From CAVRQM01 sp963838805 (GTDB taxonomy: Bacteria > Pseudomonadota > Alphaproteobacteria > Acetobacterales > Acetobacteraceae), in NCBI GenBank assembly GCA_963838805.1, contig CAWISK010000008.1, forward strand, positions 248,001 through 312,000: a DNA stretch of 64,000 nt, written 5' to 3'. Numbering within the stretch: the stretch's first letter is position 1; each line of letters starts with the position of its first letter. This document shows positions 49,715-59,045 of the stretch, piece after piece. The position numbers and the translations under genes are program-made. Under the pieces are notes generated by a model. It was not told the origin of the DNA, searched no databases, and worked only from the letters and a program-made list of their open reading frames with translations.

Positions 49715-50223
49715 CGCAAGCCGGTCCACGCGCCAAGCCGCGCCCGCGCACGGCGGCGCGCGTCGCTGCCGTGCAGGCGCTGTTCCAGAGCGAGCAGGCG
49801 GCCACGAACCCGGAGACGGTGATCGAGGAGTTCATCCGTCACCGCCTGGGCGAACTGCCCGGCCCGGAGCATATCGGCGGCGGCGGCTTCGAGGAGGGCA
49901 GGGTGCCGGACGCCGATGCCTCGCTGTTCGCGCGGATCGTGCGCATGACGGTGCTGAAGCAGGACAGCATCGACCGGATGATCGCCGACAGTCTTGCGGC
50001 CGAGTGGCCGATGGCGCGGCTCGACCCGGTGCTGCGGGCCGTGATGCGCGCGGGTGCGGCCGAGCTGTCGATGCCCGATGGTCCGCCCTCGCGTGTCATC
50101 ATCAACGAGTATCTCGACGTGGCGCACGGCTTCTTTGCCGGGGAGGAGCCGCGCATGGCCAACGGCGTGCTGGATCGGCTGGCACGTCAGTTGCGGCCAC
50201 AGGATTTCGCTTCCGTTCCGTGA
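49711..50223 (+). CDS. nusB: NusB transcription antitermination factor
   Basis: All-helical RNA-binding factor of 170 residues that, with NusE, joins rRNA antitermination complexes. The N-terminal RTAARVAAVQALFQSEQ is the typical first helix, with LRAVMRAGAAELSMP and VIINEYLDVAHGFF in the second half. Its place after ribH and before thiL is conserved. Starts within the ribH stop and ends within the thiL start. Confidence 0.93.
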   Translation: MTQAGPRAKPRPRTAARVAAVQALFQSEQAATNPETVIEEFIRHRLGELPGPEHIGGGGFEEGRVPDADASLFARIVRMTVLKQDSIDRMIADSLAAEWPMARLDPVLRAVMRAGAAELSMPDGPPSRVIINEYLDVAHGFFAGEEPRMANGVLDRLARQLRPQDFASVP

Positions 50224-51200
50224 CGCGCGCGGTGAAGCTGCCGCGCGAGTTCTCGGTCATCGCGCGGCATTTCCGGCCGCTCGCGGGCGAGGGAGCGCTC
50301 GACCTGTCCGATGATGCCGCCGTGCTGGCGCCGCCGCCCGGGCGCGAGCTGGTGATCGCGGCGGATGCGATCGTGGGCGGCGTCCATTTCCTGACTGACG
50401 ATCCGCCCGATCTCGTGGCGCGCAAGCTGCTGCGCACCAACCTGTCCGACCTCGCGGCGATGGGGGCTGCACCGCTCGGCTACCTGCTGACGGTCTCGGT
50501 GCCGCGCGACACACAGGACGAGTGGTTCGCGGAGTTCGCGCGAGGGCTCGCGGCCGATCAGGCCGAGTTCGGGATCGCGCTGCTGGGCGGCGATACGACC
50601 AGCACGCCAGGGCCGGTCAGCCTGTCGCTCACGATCCTGGGCAGCGTGGCGCCTGGCCAGGCGCTGCGCCGCGCCGGGGCGCAGGCGGGCGACGACATCT
50701 GGGTCAGCGGCACGATCGGCGACGGCGCGCTCGGGCTGCTGGCGGCGCGCGGCGAGATCGCCGATCCGGAGGGTTTCCTGGCCGACCGCTACCGGCTGCC
50801 TCAGCCTCGGCTCTCGCTCGGCGCCAGGCTATGGGGCGTCGCACGCGCGGCGATGGATGTGTCCGACGGGCTGGTGCAGGATCTTGCGCATCTGTCCCGC
50901 GCCGCGAATCTCGCGGCCGAGATTGAGGCCGCGTGCGTGCCGCTTTCACCCGCTGCGCGCGATGCGGGCGCGCGTTGGCTGGGCCGATGCCTCACCGGCG
51001 GCGATGACTACGAGTTGCTGATGGCGGTGCCGCCCGATCGCAGCGAGGCGCTGCGCATCGCTTCGGCGGCGGCGGGCATCCCGGTCACGCGCATCGGGCG
51101 CTTCCGTGCTGGTGAGGCCGCCGTGACGGTCGTGGGAGATGACGGCCAGCCGCTCGATCTCGGCGGCGCCGGGTGGGATCACCTCGGGGTCACTGCATAG
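50220..51200 (+). CDS. thiL: Thiamine-monophosphate kinase
   Basis: Phosphorylates thiamine monophosphate to thiamine diphosphate, the cofactor of the ThDP enzyme at 15104. Of 326 residues, it has the family's DLSDDAAVL ATP/Mg loop, ADAIVGGVHFL, LRTNLSDLAAMGA, GGDTTSTPGPVSLS, AAMDVSDGLVQDL and LTGGDDYELL. Starts with a GTG overlapping the nusB stop. Last gene of the operon; a 341-base gap follows with no recognisable terminator hairpin. Confidence 0.93.
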   Translation: MTRAVKLPREFSVIARHFRPLAGEGALDLSDDAAVLAPPPGRELVIAADAIVGGVHFLTDDPPDLVARKLLRTNLSDLAAMGAAPLGYLLTVSVPRDTQDEWFAEFARGLAADQAEFGIALLGGDTTSTPGPVSLSLTILGSVAPGQALRRAGAQAGDDIWVSGTIGDGALGLLAARGEIADPEGFLADRYRLPQPRLSLGARLWGVARAAMDVSDGLVQDLAHLSRAANLAAEIEAACVPLSPAARDAGARWLGRCLTGGDDYELLMAVPPDRSEALRIASAAAGIPVTRIGRFRAGEAAVTVVGDDGQPLDLGGAGWDHLGVTA

Positions 51201-51541
51201 GACGGCCGGAAAAGAACGAATAAACGACATGAAGTGTTCCCCCGCCTGGCCAGTTCAAGATATTACTTCCCCGTAGCGACCGAGTGCTGGACACGGCACC
51301 TCGAACGCCATAGCTTGGGCAGTGGGCTCGGAGGAGGATAACCGGCTCCATGGTTTCTGTGGCGGTACGGGGCGGGCGTTGCTTACAGCCAGTTCTGCCG
51401 CGCCGATGTCGCGCGCGCACCGCGATGTGACCCGGCTCGAGCCGAAATACGCCTCTGTATCGCAACAAATAGCGGGAACTTCAGCTTCGGGCCTTAGACA
51501 GGTTCCGGTCGGGATAAGTCCTCGCAACGAGGGGAGATTGG
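51201..51541. other. 341-base gap without a recognised feature
   Basis: Between thiL and the propeller gene. It is less GC-rich than the surroundings in places (AAAAGAACGAATAAACGAC; AACAAATAGCGGGAAC). I see no tRNA, strong hairpin or plausible gene. A short upstream region with GAGGGGAGATT before the next ATG supplies the ribosome site. Confidence 0.5.
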
Positions 51542-53059
51542 ATGCGACCTTTGCTGTCGGCCGCGATGGGGATCGGTTTTGCCGCTGTTTGCAGCATGGG
51601 GCTCGCGTGCGCCCAGCCAACTTCCAACGTGACGGACTATCACAACAGCCCTAGCCGCAGCGGATTGTATGTGGTGGCGAACCTCACCTGGGCGCGTGCG
51701 GCCACCGCGCATTTGGAGCCAACGTTCCACGCACCGATCCCCAACGAGCACAGCTTCGCACAGCCGCTCTATTGGGTGCCGCCAGGCGCGGCGCACGGCT
51801 TGATCATCGTTTCCACCATGTCCGATACGGTGCGGGCGTTCGATGCCGGAAGTGGCGCCCAAGTCTGGATGCAGACGGTTGGGCAGAGCGTGCCGAGTTC
51901 GGCATTGCCGTGCGGCGGTCAGAATCCCTGGGGGATCGCCGGCACGCCGGTCATCGATCCGGTCGCCGGCGCGATTTATTTCGATGCTGAGGTGCTGATC
52001 CAGAACGTGCCGAAGCACCAGATATTCGGGTTGTCGCTCACGGACGGCTCGGTGCTGCCCGGCTGGCCAGTCGATGTGGAAAGCGCGCTGGCCGCCAAGG
52101 GACTGACCTTCTCGACACTGGTCCAGGACCAGCGCGGCGGACTGGCGCTCGTCAACGGCAATCTTTACGTCCCCTACGGCGGACACGGCGGCGATTGCGG
52201 TAATTACAACGGTTGGGTCATCGGGCTGAGCACCGCGAGCCCTGGGGTGTTCGGGGCATGGGTGACACGCGCCGCCAAGAGCGGCATCTGGGAACCGGGC
52301 GGGGTCACCTATGACGGGACGTCGCTGTTCGTCACCACCGGGAACGGCGTGCGGCGCCAGAAGAACTGGGGTGACAACGAGGCGGTGATCCGGGTGCCTC
52401 CCGATCTTAGCCACTCCGTCCTCACGACCGACTACTTCTCGCCATCAAACTGGCAAACGCTGGACATGAACGATTTGGACCTGTCCGGCACGGGCCCGCT
52501 GCCGATCGACGTGCCGATCGGCTCGGGCGTGGCGAACTGGCTGCTCGCCTTCGGCAAGGACGGCAACGCCTACCTGGAGGATCGGACCAATCTCGGTGGC
52601 ATAGGCGGAGGGATCCTCACGCAACAGGTCACGAACTCGGAGATCCTGACTGGACCTGCAACCTATCCAGCGAGCGACGGCGTCTATGTCGCGATCCGTG
52701 GGCAGGGCGCCAATTGTCCCGGGCCGGCGTTGAGCAACGTGGCACTCACCACGTTAAAGATCACCGGCGTGCCAACGCCGGCCATAGCAACCGCATGGTG
52801 CGCGATCCTAGCCTCGACCGGCTCGCCGATCGTCACGACGACGGACGGCACCTCCAATCCGATCTTCTGGATGGTCGGCGCCGAGGGCGACAACATGCTG
52901 CACGGCTACGAGGGCGACAACGGGGCGGTCCTGTTCAATGGCGGCAGGAGGACGAACAAGATGACCGGCCTGCGCCGGTTCCAGACCATCCTGGCTGCGG
53001 AAGACCGGCTGTATGTCACCGGCGACAATCAGCTCTATGCTTTCAGCTTCGCTCCCTGA
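51542..53059 (+). CDS. Secreted PQQ-like propeller protein
   Basis: Exported protein of 505 residues with a signal peptide (MRPLLSAAMGIGFAAVCSMG, cleavage near ACA-QPT). The body has repeats of beta-propeller type (VRAFDAGSGAQVWMQ, GGVTYDGTSLFVTTGN, LLAFGKDGNAYLEDR), resembling the PQQ-dehydrogenase-like/outer-membrane propeller folds, but I see no PQQ active-site Asp/Glu/Cys-Cys set. GGGGAGATTGG precedes the ATG. Its neighbours give no clear hint; function unknown. Confidence 0.75.
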   Translation: MRPLLSAAMGIGFAAVCSMGLACAQPTSNVTDYHNSPSRSGLYVVANLTWARAATAHLEPTFHAPIPNEHSFAQPLYWVPPGAAHGLIIVSTMSDTVRAFDAGSGAQVWMQTVGQSVPSSALPCGGQNPWGIAGTPVIDPVAGAIYFDAEVLIQNVPKHQIFGLSLTDGSVLPGWPVDVESALAAKGLTFSTLVQDQRGGLALVNGNLYVPYGGHGGDCGNYNGWVIGLSTASPGVFGAWVTRAAKSGIWEPGGVTYDGTSLFVTTGNGVRRQKNWGDNEAVIRVPPDLSHSVLTTDYFSPSNWQTLDMNDLDLSGTGPLPIDVPIGSGVANWLLAFGKDGNAYLEDRTNLGGIGGGILTQQVTNSEILTGPATYPASDGVYVAIRGQGANCPGPALSNVALTTLKITGVPTPAIATAWCAILASTGSPIVTTTDGTSNPIFWMVGAEGDNMLHGYEGDNGAVLFNGGRRTNKMTGLRRFQTILAAEDRLYVTGDNQLYAFSFAP

Positions 53060-53110
53060 CATCCGTGCGGCGCGGGCGACAGCGTTGGCCGGTGGCTTCT
53101 GCCTGACCGG

Positions 53111-53977
53111 CTACAGCGGGCGATGGGCGCTCACCAGGCTGCGCAGATGTGCTGCCGCCGATATGCCCTTCAGCGCTCCGCGCCATTGCGCCTCGGCGAC
53201 ACGCTGATGCGCGGCCACGGCCTCGTCGGCGGCGGTGATCATGGCGACGCCGCTCGGCGTGGCCGAGAGCACATCCGGCCGGAACGGGTTGATGGCAAGG
53301 GTGGCACGGTCGCGCGCCCGCAGGATGGTGAAGCTGCCAGCCGCGTCGGCGCCCATCAGCACGCCGAGTTGCAGGCCCATCGGTTCGGCCTCGATCAGGG
53401 CGGCCATCGCCTCCACCTCCCGCGCCGCGACCAGGCGGCATTGGCGGCGGGTCCGCTCGCTGAGGTCGAGGCCGGGGGCCAGTCCTTCGATCAGGAATTG
53501 CTCCAACCGCCCGGTTGACACCATGCAGATCATGCCGGGCCGGCGCTGTCCATAGGTCCGCTTGCGGGTCGCCAGAATGGAGCCGACCAGCTCCGTGGCA
53601 CCGGGTTCGACACTGGAGGCGACAGCCTCGCCCAGCACCGCGGTCAGGGTCGCGTCATAGGCGTCCGACGTCGTCACGTAGCAGACCGAACCCTCCAGCA
53701 TCAGTACCTGGTCGGCTGTCTCCTCCATCTGGCTGATGCGTTCGAAGAAAGCGATCGGCCGGCTGTAATATTCGGTGCCGATGCCTAGCAGCGACAGGGG
53801 CGAGATCTTCAGCAGCTCGGCCAGACGCTGGATCGTGTCCAGCTTGATGACTTCGCCCTTCTCGTAGCGATAGAGGGCCGCGCGCGAAACGCCCAATTGC
53901 GAGGCGATCTCCTCCGCGCGCAGGCCGGATTCCAGCCGATAGGCACGCAATTGCTGGCCGATTTCCGTGAACCGCAT
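53111..53977 (-). CDS. XRE/Cro-family regulator with a large C-terminal domain
   Basis: Of 288 residues. The N-terminus is a lambda-repressor-like helix-turn-helix (IGQQLRAYRLESGL, EEIASQLGVSRAALYRYEKGE). The 200-residue C-terminal domain (EYYSRPIAFFERISQMEETADQ, LVAAREVEAMAALIEAEPMG, LAINPFRPDVLSATPSG) has no family I can name with certainty; it may sense a small ligand or the periodic activity of the downstream pathway. It lies downstream of the glxR gene in the same direction with a gap of 104 bases, so it may control the hyi-glxR genes. Confidence 0.75.
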   Translation of the reverse strand: MRFTEIGQQLRAYRLESGLRAEEIASQLGVSRAALYRYEKGEVIKLDTIQRLAELLKISPLSLLGIGTEYYSRPIAFFERISQMEETADQVLMLEGSVCYVTTSDAYDATLTAVLGEAVASSVEPGATELVGSILATRKRTYGQRRPGMICMVSTGRLEQFLIEGLAPGLDLSERTRRQCRLVAAREVEAMAALIEAEPMGLQLGVLMGADAAGSFTILRARDRATLAINPFRPDVLSATPSGVAMITAADEAVAAHQRVAEAQWRGALKGISAAAHLRSLVSAHRPL

Positions 53978-54081
53978 GGCACCGCCCCTCGTTGATCTTC
54001 GCCGCGACGGAACGGAGTCTCGGCCGGCAGGATCGGTGAACGGTACGACGCAGCCCGTCTCGATTTCAATACTCCCGCAAC

Positions 54082-54960
54082 CTATTCCCGATTCTCGCCG
54101 GCCATCAGCTCGATCGCCTTGACCAGGGCCGAGTGGTCGAGATCGGCACCGCCCTGCGCCGCGACCGTCGAGAACAATTGTTGCGCCAGGGCCGTGCTCG
54201 GCAGCGCCATCTCCAGTTCGCGCGCCGACGAGAGGGCCAGGTTCAGATCCTTCTGATGCAGACGGATCCGGAAGCCCGGCTCGAACTTGCCGGCGATCAT
54301 GCGCTCGCCGTGCACCTCCAGGATGCGCGAGCTGGCGAAGCCGCCCATCAGCGCCGCGCGCACGCGGGCCGGATCGGCGCCGGCGCGGCGGGCGAAGGTC
54401 AGCGCCTCGGCCACCGCCTCGATGGTCAGGGCCACGATGATCTGGTTGGCGACCTTGCAGGTCTGGCCGGCGCCGGGCTGCTCGCCGACGTGGGTGATGT
54501 TCTTGCCCATTCTCTCCAGCAGCGGCCGCGCCCGTTCGAAAGCTGCCGTGCTGCCGCCGGCCATGATCGTGAGCGTCGCGGCCTTGGCACCGACCTCGCC
54601 GCCGGAGACTGGGGCGTCGAGCCATTCGCACTCCTGGCTCGCGATGCGGCGCGCGAACTCGGCGGTTGCCGTCGGGCTGATCGAGGACATGTCGACCACG
54701 AGCTTGCCCGGCGACAGGCCCTCGATCACGCCCTGCGGTCCGAACAGCGCGTGCTCGACATCCGGTGTGTCTGGCAGCATCAGGATGATCGTCTCGGCCT
54801 GTTCGGCGATGGCGGCCGGATCGCCCAGCACGGTCATGGCCGAGCGCAGTTCGGAGGCGAGGCTGGGGCGGTCCGGGATCAGCACTTCATGGCCGGCGTC
54901 GCGCAGATGCTCGGCCATCGGCCGGCCCATGATCCCCAACCCGATGAAACCGATCTTCAT
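54082..54960 (-). CDS. glxR: Tartronate semialdehyde reductase (GlxR/GarR family)
   Basis: NAD(P)-binding beta-hydroxyacid dehydrogenase of 292 residues. N-terminal nucleotide motif FIGLGIMGRPMAEHL, then the substrate-binding DAPVSGGEVGAK, the catalytic Lys in VGEQPGAGQTCKVANQII, and LHQKDLNLAL near the end. It converts tartronate semialdehyde to glycerate in the glyoxylate (Gcl) route; 3-hydroxyisobutyrate dehydrogenase is the alternative. The neighbour hyi (hydroxypyruvate isomerase) supports GlxR. Its start overlaps the acyltransferase stop by 4 bases. Confidence 0.85.
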   Translation of the reverse strand: MKIGFIGLGIMGRPMAEHLRDAGHEVLIPDRPSLASELRSAMTVLGDPAAIAEQAETIILMLPDTPDVEHALFGPQGVIEGLSPGKLVVDMSSISPTATAEFARRIASQECEWLDAPVSGGEVGAKAATLTIMAGGSTAAFERARPLLERMGKNITHVGEQPGAGQTCKVANQIIVALTIEAVAEALTFARRAGADPARVRAALMGGFASSRILEVHGERMIAGKFEPGFRIRLHQKDLNLALSSARELEMALPSTALAQQLFSTVAAQGGADLDHSALVKAIELMAGENRE

Positions 54961-56052
54961 GCCAACCTCCGCGCGAGCCGTGACCCGAGCCGGCGCCCCG
55001 GCCGTTCCACGGCGTGATAGGTCAAGGTCGAGAGCGTGAGCGTAGCCGCCAGGAACAGGGCGAGCCAGAGTGTCACGGCGAGCGGCCCAGGCAGCACGGC
55101 GCGCAGCCGGGCGAGAACCGGCCAGCTCCATTCCCCCAGAAGCGGCCCATGCACGAGATAGATCGAGAACGAGATCTCGCCCAGCCAGACCAGCGGGGCG
55201 GCCGCCAGGGCCGCCGCCACCGGCCCGGCTTGCCAGGCGAGGCAGGCGATCAAACCCGGCTGACCAGAGCGGGATGGCCGGTAGCTCGGACAGCCAGATG
55301 GCGGCGAGCAGGCCCAGCAGGCACACCACTTCTCCGCAAGCCGCCAGCGTGGAGCGCGGTGGCGGGCAGCGCCAGACGAGGCAGGCGATAGCGCCACCCA
55401 GGCCGAACCCGCATAGCCCGCGCAGCACCGCTCCCAGCCCGAAGAAATAGCCCGGCCAAGTGGCTTCGGTCGCCCATTCGGCGGCGGCCGCGGCGGCCAC
55501 CACGCCCATCAGCGCCAGCGAGGGCAGACGCCGCAGCCCGATCAGCAGCACCGGGAACAGCAGGTAGCATAGCAATTCGATGCCGACCGACCAGTTGGTG
55601 ATCAGCCAGCCCATGATCGGCGGCCCCGGCATGAACGGCTCGACCATCAGCAGCACCGGGGGAAACTTGCTCCAGGCATACCAGCCGGTGCCCAGCGTGC
55701 CGTGCGCCCAGGCGCCCAGCAGCATCAGCAGCATCACCGCGATGTCGAGCGGATAGACGCGCAGCAGCCGCTTGACGAAGAAGCCGCCGACGCCGCGCGC
55801 GGCCAGATCCTGATGCACCAAGGTCAGGATGAAGCCGCTGAGCACGAAGAAGATGTCCACGGCCATGAAGCCGGAGCCCAGCCCCGCAAGCGGCTTCGGC
55901 CCGATCCCCTGACCGATGTGGTAGCCCACCACCCAGAGTGCCGCGACGCCGCGCAGTGCCGTGAGCGGCGGGATGTCGGCCCGCAGTCGGGGGCGGGCGA
56001 GCGCGGGCGAGACGGCCAGCGAATCGGCGGCCATCTCCCGGGCGCCGCTCAC
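54957..56052 (-). CDS. Acyltransferase 3 membrane protein (one frameshift)
   Basis: Integral-membrane acyltransferase (family 3, OafA/NodX-like), about 365 residues. Start segment IPPLTALRGVAALWVVGYHIG carries the conserved Arg and His; GFMAVDIFFVLSGFILT follows, and the C-terminal frame gives WLGEISFSIYLVHGPLLG. A shift near 55258 divides the two. It would move acyl groups onto a sugar or lipid outside the membrane, target unknown. It is oddly placed, between hyi and glxR, with a 4-base overlap to glxR and 31 bases from hyi. Confidence 0.82.
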
Positions 56053-56083
56053 GGGCGCGGCTCCGCCGCCATGCGCCGCGCGG

Positions 56084-56863
56084 TCAGGCGCCCAGCCGAT
56101 CGCGCCAGCCCAGGCCCGCCACGGTCTCGCCGGCCGGGCGATATTCGCAGCCGATCCAGCCCTGGTAGCCGAGCTCGGCGATCCGCCGGAACACGAACGG
56201 CCAGGCGATCTCGCCGGTTCCCGGCTCGTTGCGGCCAGGCACGTCGGCGATCTGCATGTGCGCGATCAGCGGCAGCAGCGCCTCCATGCGCTTGGTGACA
56301 TCGCCCTCGGTGATCTGGCAGTGATAGATGTCGAATTGCAGGCCTAGCCGGTCGCGGCCGATCGCCTCGATCACGGCCGCCGCCTGCCCCGTCGTCGCGA
56401 GATGGAAACCCGGAATGTCGCGCTGGTTGATCGGCTCGATCACCACCAGCACGCCGGCCGCGTGCGCCCGCTCGCAGGCCCAGGCGAGATTGGCGGCAAA
56501 GAGCGAGGCGGCGATCAGCGGATTCGTGCCCGCAGGCGGAACCCCGGCCATGCAATGCACGAGCTTGCAGCCGAGGGCACCGGCATAGTCGAGGGCGCGC
56601 GACACCCCATCGCGGAACTCCGCCTGCCGCCCGGGCAGGCTGGCGAGTCCGCGATCGCCGGCGGCCCAGTCACCGGGCGGCATGTTGAACAAGGCGAGCG
56701 TCAGCCCGGTATCGTCGAGGCGGCGGCGCAGCTCTGCCGCAGGGTGCTCATAGGGAAACAGGAACTCGACCCCGGCAAAACCGGCCCGCCCGGCCGCGGC
56801 GAAGCGGTCGAGGAACGGCAGCTCGTTGAACATCATCGACAGATTGGCTGCCAGCCGCGGCAT
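56084..56863 (-). CDS. hyi: Hydroxypyruvate isomerase
   Basis: Interconverts hydroxypyruvate and tartronate semialdehyde, 259 residues. TIM-barrel motifs of the Hyi family: LAANLSMMFNELPFLDRF, GVEFLFPYEHP, LVVIEPINQRDIPGFHL with the metal Glu, LGLQFDIYHCQI and HMQIADVPGRNEPGTGEI. Starts at ATG 56863, and the gene pairs functionally with glxR downstream (glyoxylate to glycerate route). Oxalate-derived glyoxylate could feed it, but no gene for that step is seen here. Confidence 0.92.
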   Translation of the reverse strand: MPRLAANLSMMFNELPFLDRFAAAGRAGFAGVEFLFPYEHPAAELRRRLDDTGLTLALFNMPPGDWAAGDRGLASLPGRQAEFRDGVSRALDYAGALGCKLVHCMAGVPPAGTNPLIAASLFAANLAWACERAHAAGVLVVIEPINQRDIPGFHLATTGQAAAVIEAIGRDRLGLQFDIYHCQITEGDVTKRMEALLPLIAHMQIADVPGRNEPGTGEIAWPFVFRRIAELGYQGWIGCEYRPAGETVAGLGWRDRLGA

Positions 56864-57004
56864 CGTGTGGGCCTCCCCCGGGTCGCTGCGGAGGCTAGCC
56901 GCCGGATGGGCGCGTGACCAGCGCCGAGGGCGGCGTGGCCGGATTGCACCTTCCCGCCGCTTGGCCGATATCGCCTGCGTGCGTACCATGCGGTGCCGGT
57001 GGCC

Positions 57005-58069
57005 ATGACCGCCGAACGTCTGCTGATGGGGCTGCTGCTGGGCGGCGTGGCGATCGGCTGCGTGCTGGTGCTGCATCCGTTCCTGTCGGCGATTCTCTGG
57101 GCGGCGATCCTGGTGTTCAGCACCTGGCCGCTCTACGGCTGGCTGCAGGCGCAGGTCCGGCTCGGGCGCGGCGGCACGGCGGGGCTGATGGTGGCACTCG
57201 TCGCGGTGCTGGTGGTGCTGCCGCTGGCGCTAGCGGTGCCCGGCGGTGCCGACGACGTGAACCATCTGCGGGCACTGGTGCAGAACGCCGTGCAGGATGG
57301 CATGCCGGTCGCACCACCCTGGCTGTGGGGCGTGCCGATCGTAGGGTCGGGCCTCGGCGGGTTGTGGAACAGTTGGGCCGCCGACCTGTCCTCGATGGGC
57401 GCGTTCTTCAAGCCCTATCTGGGGATCGCACTCGGGTTCGGCGTCTCTCTGCTGCTGGGACTCGCGAACGGCGTGCTGGATTTCGTGCTGGCGCTCGTGA
57501 TCGCCTTCTTCTTCTACGCCTCGGGCGAGCGGCTGGCGGCGGTGGTCGTGGCGCTGCTGCGCCGCATCGCCGGCGCCCAGGCGGAGCGGCTCATTGCCGT
57601 GACGGGTGCCACCGTGCGCGGCGTGGTTTATGGCATCCTGGGGACCGCGATCGTGCAGGGCATCCTGACCTCGCTCGGGCTGTGGGCCGCGGGCGTGCCG
57701 CGCGCGCTGCTGCTGGGGGTTCTTGCCGGCAGTCTCTCGGTAATGCCGGTCGGCGCGCCGATCGTCTGGATCCCCGCTGCATTATGGTTGGTCACGAGCG
57801 GACATCTCTGGGCCGGAATCCTGCTCGGGATCTATGGTGTGGTGTTCATCAGCGGGTCGGACAACGTGATCCGGCCGTATTTCATTTCCCGAGGCGCACG
57901 TGTGCCGTTTCTGCTGACGCTGCTTGGCGTGCTGGGCGGTGCCTTGGCCTTTGGGCTGCTGGGTATCTTCGTGGGGCCGGTGCTGCTGAGCGTGGGCTAT
58001 ACGCTTGTCCAGGAATGGGCGCGTGCCGGCACGCCGGCGGTCGTCATCACCCGCAACGCCGCGGAATGA
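57005..58069 (+). CDS. AI-2E family transporter (PerM-like)
   Basis: Multi-helix membrane protein of about 354 residues in the AI-2E/PerM family, thought to export small molecules. Hydrophobic helices begin at LLMGLLLGGVAIGCVLVL and continue in pairs; the family hallmark appears in SVMPVGAPIVWIPAALWLV and VISGSDNVIRPYFIS (D/N-x-I-R-P). The substrate is not known. ATG 57005 is chosen, directly after CGGTGGCC; 56993 is an alternative. YraN follows with 4 bases of overlap. Confidence 0.85.
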   Translation: MTAERLLMGLLLGGVAIGCVLVLHPFLSAILWAAILVFSTWPLYGWLQAQVRLGRGGTAGLMVALVAVLVVLPLALAVPGGADDVNHLRALVQNAVQDGMPVAPPWLWGVPIVGSGLGGLWNSWAADLSSMGAFFKPYLGIALGFGVSLLLGLANGVLDFVLALVIAFFFYASGERLAAVVVALLRRIAGAQAERLIAVTGATVRGVVYGILGTAIVQGILTSLGLWAAGVPRALLLGVLAGSLSVMPVGAPIVWIPAALWLVTSGHLWAGILLGIYGVVFISGSDNVIRPYFISRGARVPFLLTLLGVLGGALAFGLLGIFVGPVLLSVGYTLVQEWARAGTPAVVITRNAAE

Positions 58070-58491
58070 AATCCCCGGACTCCGTCGAGCCGAGACGACG
58101 CGAGCGCGGCGGCCGGGCGCAGCTTCGCGGCTTGGCCGCCGAACAGGCTGCCTGTGCCGCGCTCCTGGCGGATGGCTGGAGCATTCTGGGCCAGCGCCTG
58201 CGCACGGCCGCCGGCGAAATCGATATTGTGGCGCGCCGGGGCGATCTTCTGGTGTTCGCAGAAGTCAAGGCGCGCGCGACACTGGCGGATGCTGCCTATG
58301 CGCTGTCGCTGCGACAGCGCCGCCGGCTATTGCTCGCGGCCGAGATCCTGATGGGCGACAACCCTGACTGGGCCGCAAGCGGATTGCGCTTCGACGTGCT
58401 GCTGGTCGATGCCGCGGGGCGGGTCCGCCGCGTCGCCGATGCCTTCCGCGCGGGCGCCGACGAAACGGATCGCAACGGGTTCCCCAGCTAG
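58066..58491 (+). CDS. YraN/UPF0102 family protein
   Basis: Of 141 residues. Predicted nuclease-like fold, with the family core LAAEQAACAALLADGWSILGQRLRTAAGEIDIVARRGDLLVFAEVKAR containing E-x-D and E-x-K as in restriction-type active sites. The biological role is unsettled, probably in DNA repair or recombination. Overlaps the transporter gene end by 4 bases and is uninterrupted. Confidence 0.88.
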   Translation: MKSPDSVEPRRRERGGRAQLRGLAAEQAACAALLADGWSILGQRLRTAAGEIDIVARRGDLLVFAEVKARATLADAAYALSLRQRRRLLLAAEILMGDNPDWAASGLRFDVLLVDAAGRVRRVADAFRAGADETDRNGFPS

Positions 58492-58538
58492 CGCCCGCGC
58501 TGTAAGGATCCGTCGCACCCGACAGGAAAGAACACCGC

Positions 58539-59015
58539 ATGTCCGCCAGACGAGCCCTAGCGCCCGCCATCCTCTCGCTGATCATCGGCGGCTTCATCGC
58601 CAATGCCCAGGCCCAGGCCCCGATTGCCCGTCCGGGCAACGATATCGGCACGGGGCAGTCGCTGCCGCTTTCCAACAATGCCAGCAACATTACCGCAAAC
58701 GACTCCCATTCGCTGATCGCGCCGCGTCTGCCCACGCCGGCCGTGAGTGAATCGGCACCCCCGGCCATGTTCCTCAGGGCGGCACGCGACGCCCTCGCGG
58801 CTGGCCGTACCGGCGAGGCGCAGGAAGCGCTGGAGCGGGCGGAGACCCGTGCCCTTAGCCGCCCGGTAAGGCCCTCGCTTGCCAGGCAGCCCAGCGGTTC
58901 GCCGCTGGTGCAGCAGATCGCGCAGGCACGTACGGCTCTTTCAGGCGGCGACCGCCAGGGGGCCATTCGACTGATCGACAGCGCTCTGGGCAACCCGGAC
59001 GCGACAGGTCAGTAA
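58539..59015 (+). CDS. Secreted protein of unknown function
   Basis: Of 158 residues, with a signal peptide (MSARRALAPAILSLIIGGFI, cleavage near AQA-QAP). The mature part has a low-complexity N-terminal segment (LPLSNNASNITANDS), then a helical region AARDALAAGRTGEAQEALERAETRAL resembling one TPR unit, and RTALSGGDRQGAIRLID, a second one. Such short TPR-like periplasmic proteins are common in Acetobacteraceae, without known function. AGGAAAGAACACCGC precedes the ATG. Confidence 0.65.
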   Translation: MSARRALAPAILSLIIGGFIANAQAQAPIARPGNDIGTGQSLPLSNNASNITANDSHSLIAPRLPTPAVSESAPPAMFLRAARDALAAGRTGEAQEALERAETRALSRPVRPSLARQPSGSPLVQQIAQARTALSGGDRQGAIRLIDSALGNPDATGQ

Positions 59016-59045
59016 ACCTAATCTGAGGCGCCCGCTCACGAAAAT

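Noticed and set aside
51201..51541. tRNA or small RNA gene
   Set aside because: No cloverleaf, conserved TTCGA arm or strong terminator hairpin could be found by eye.
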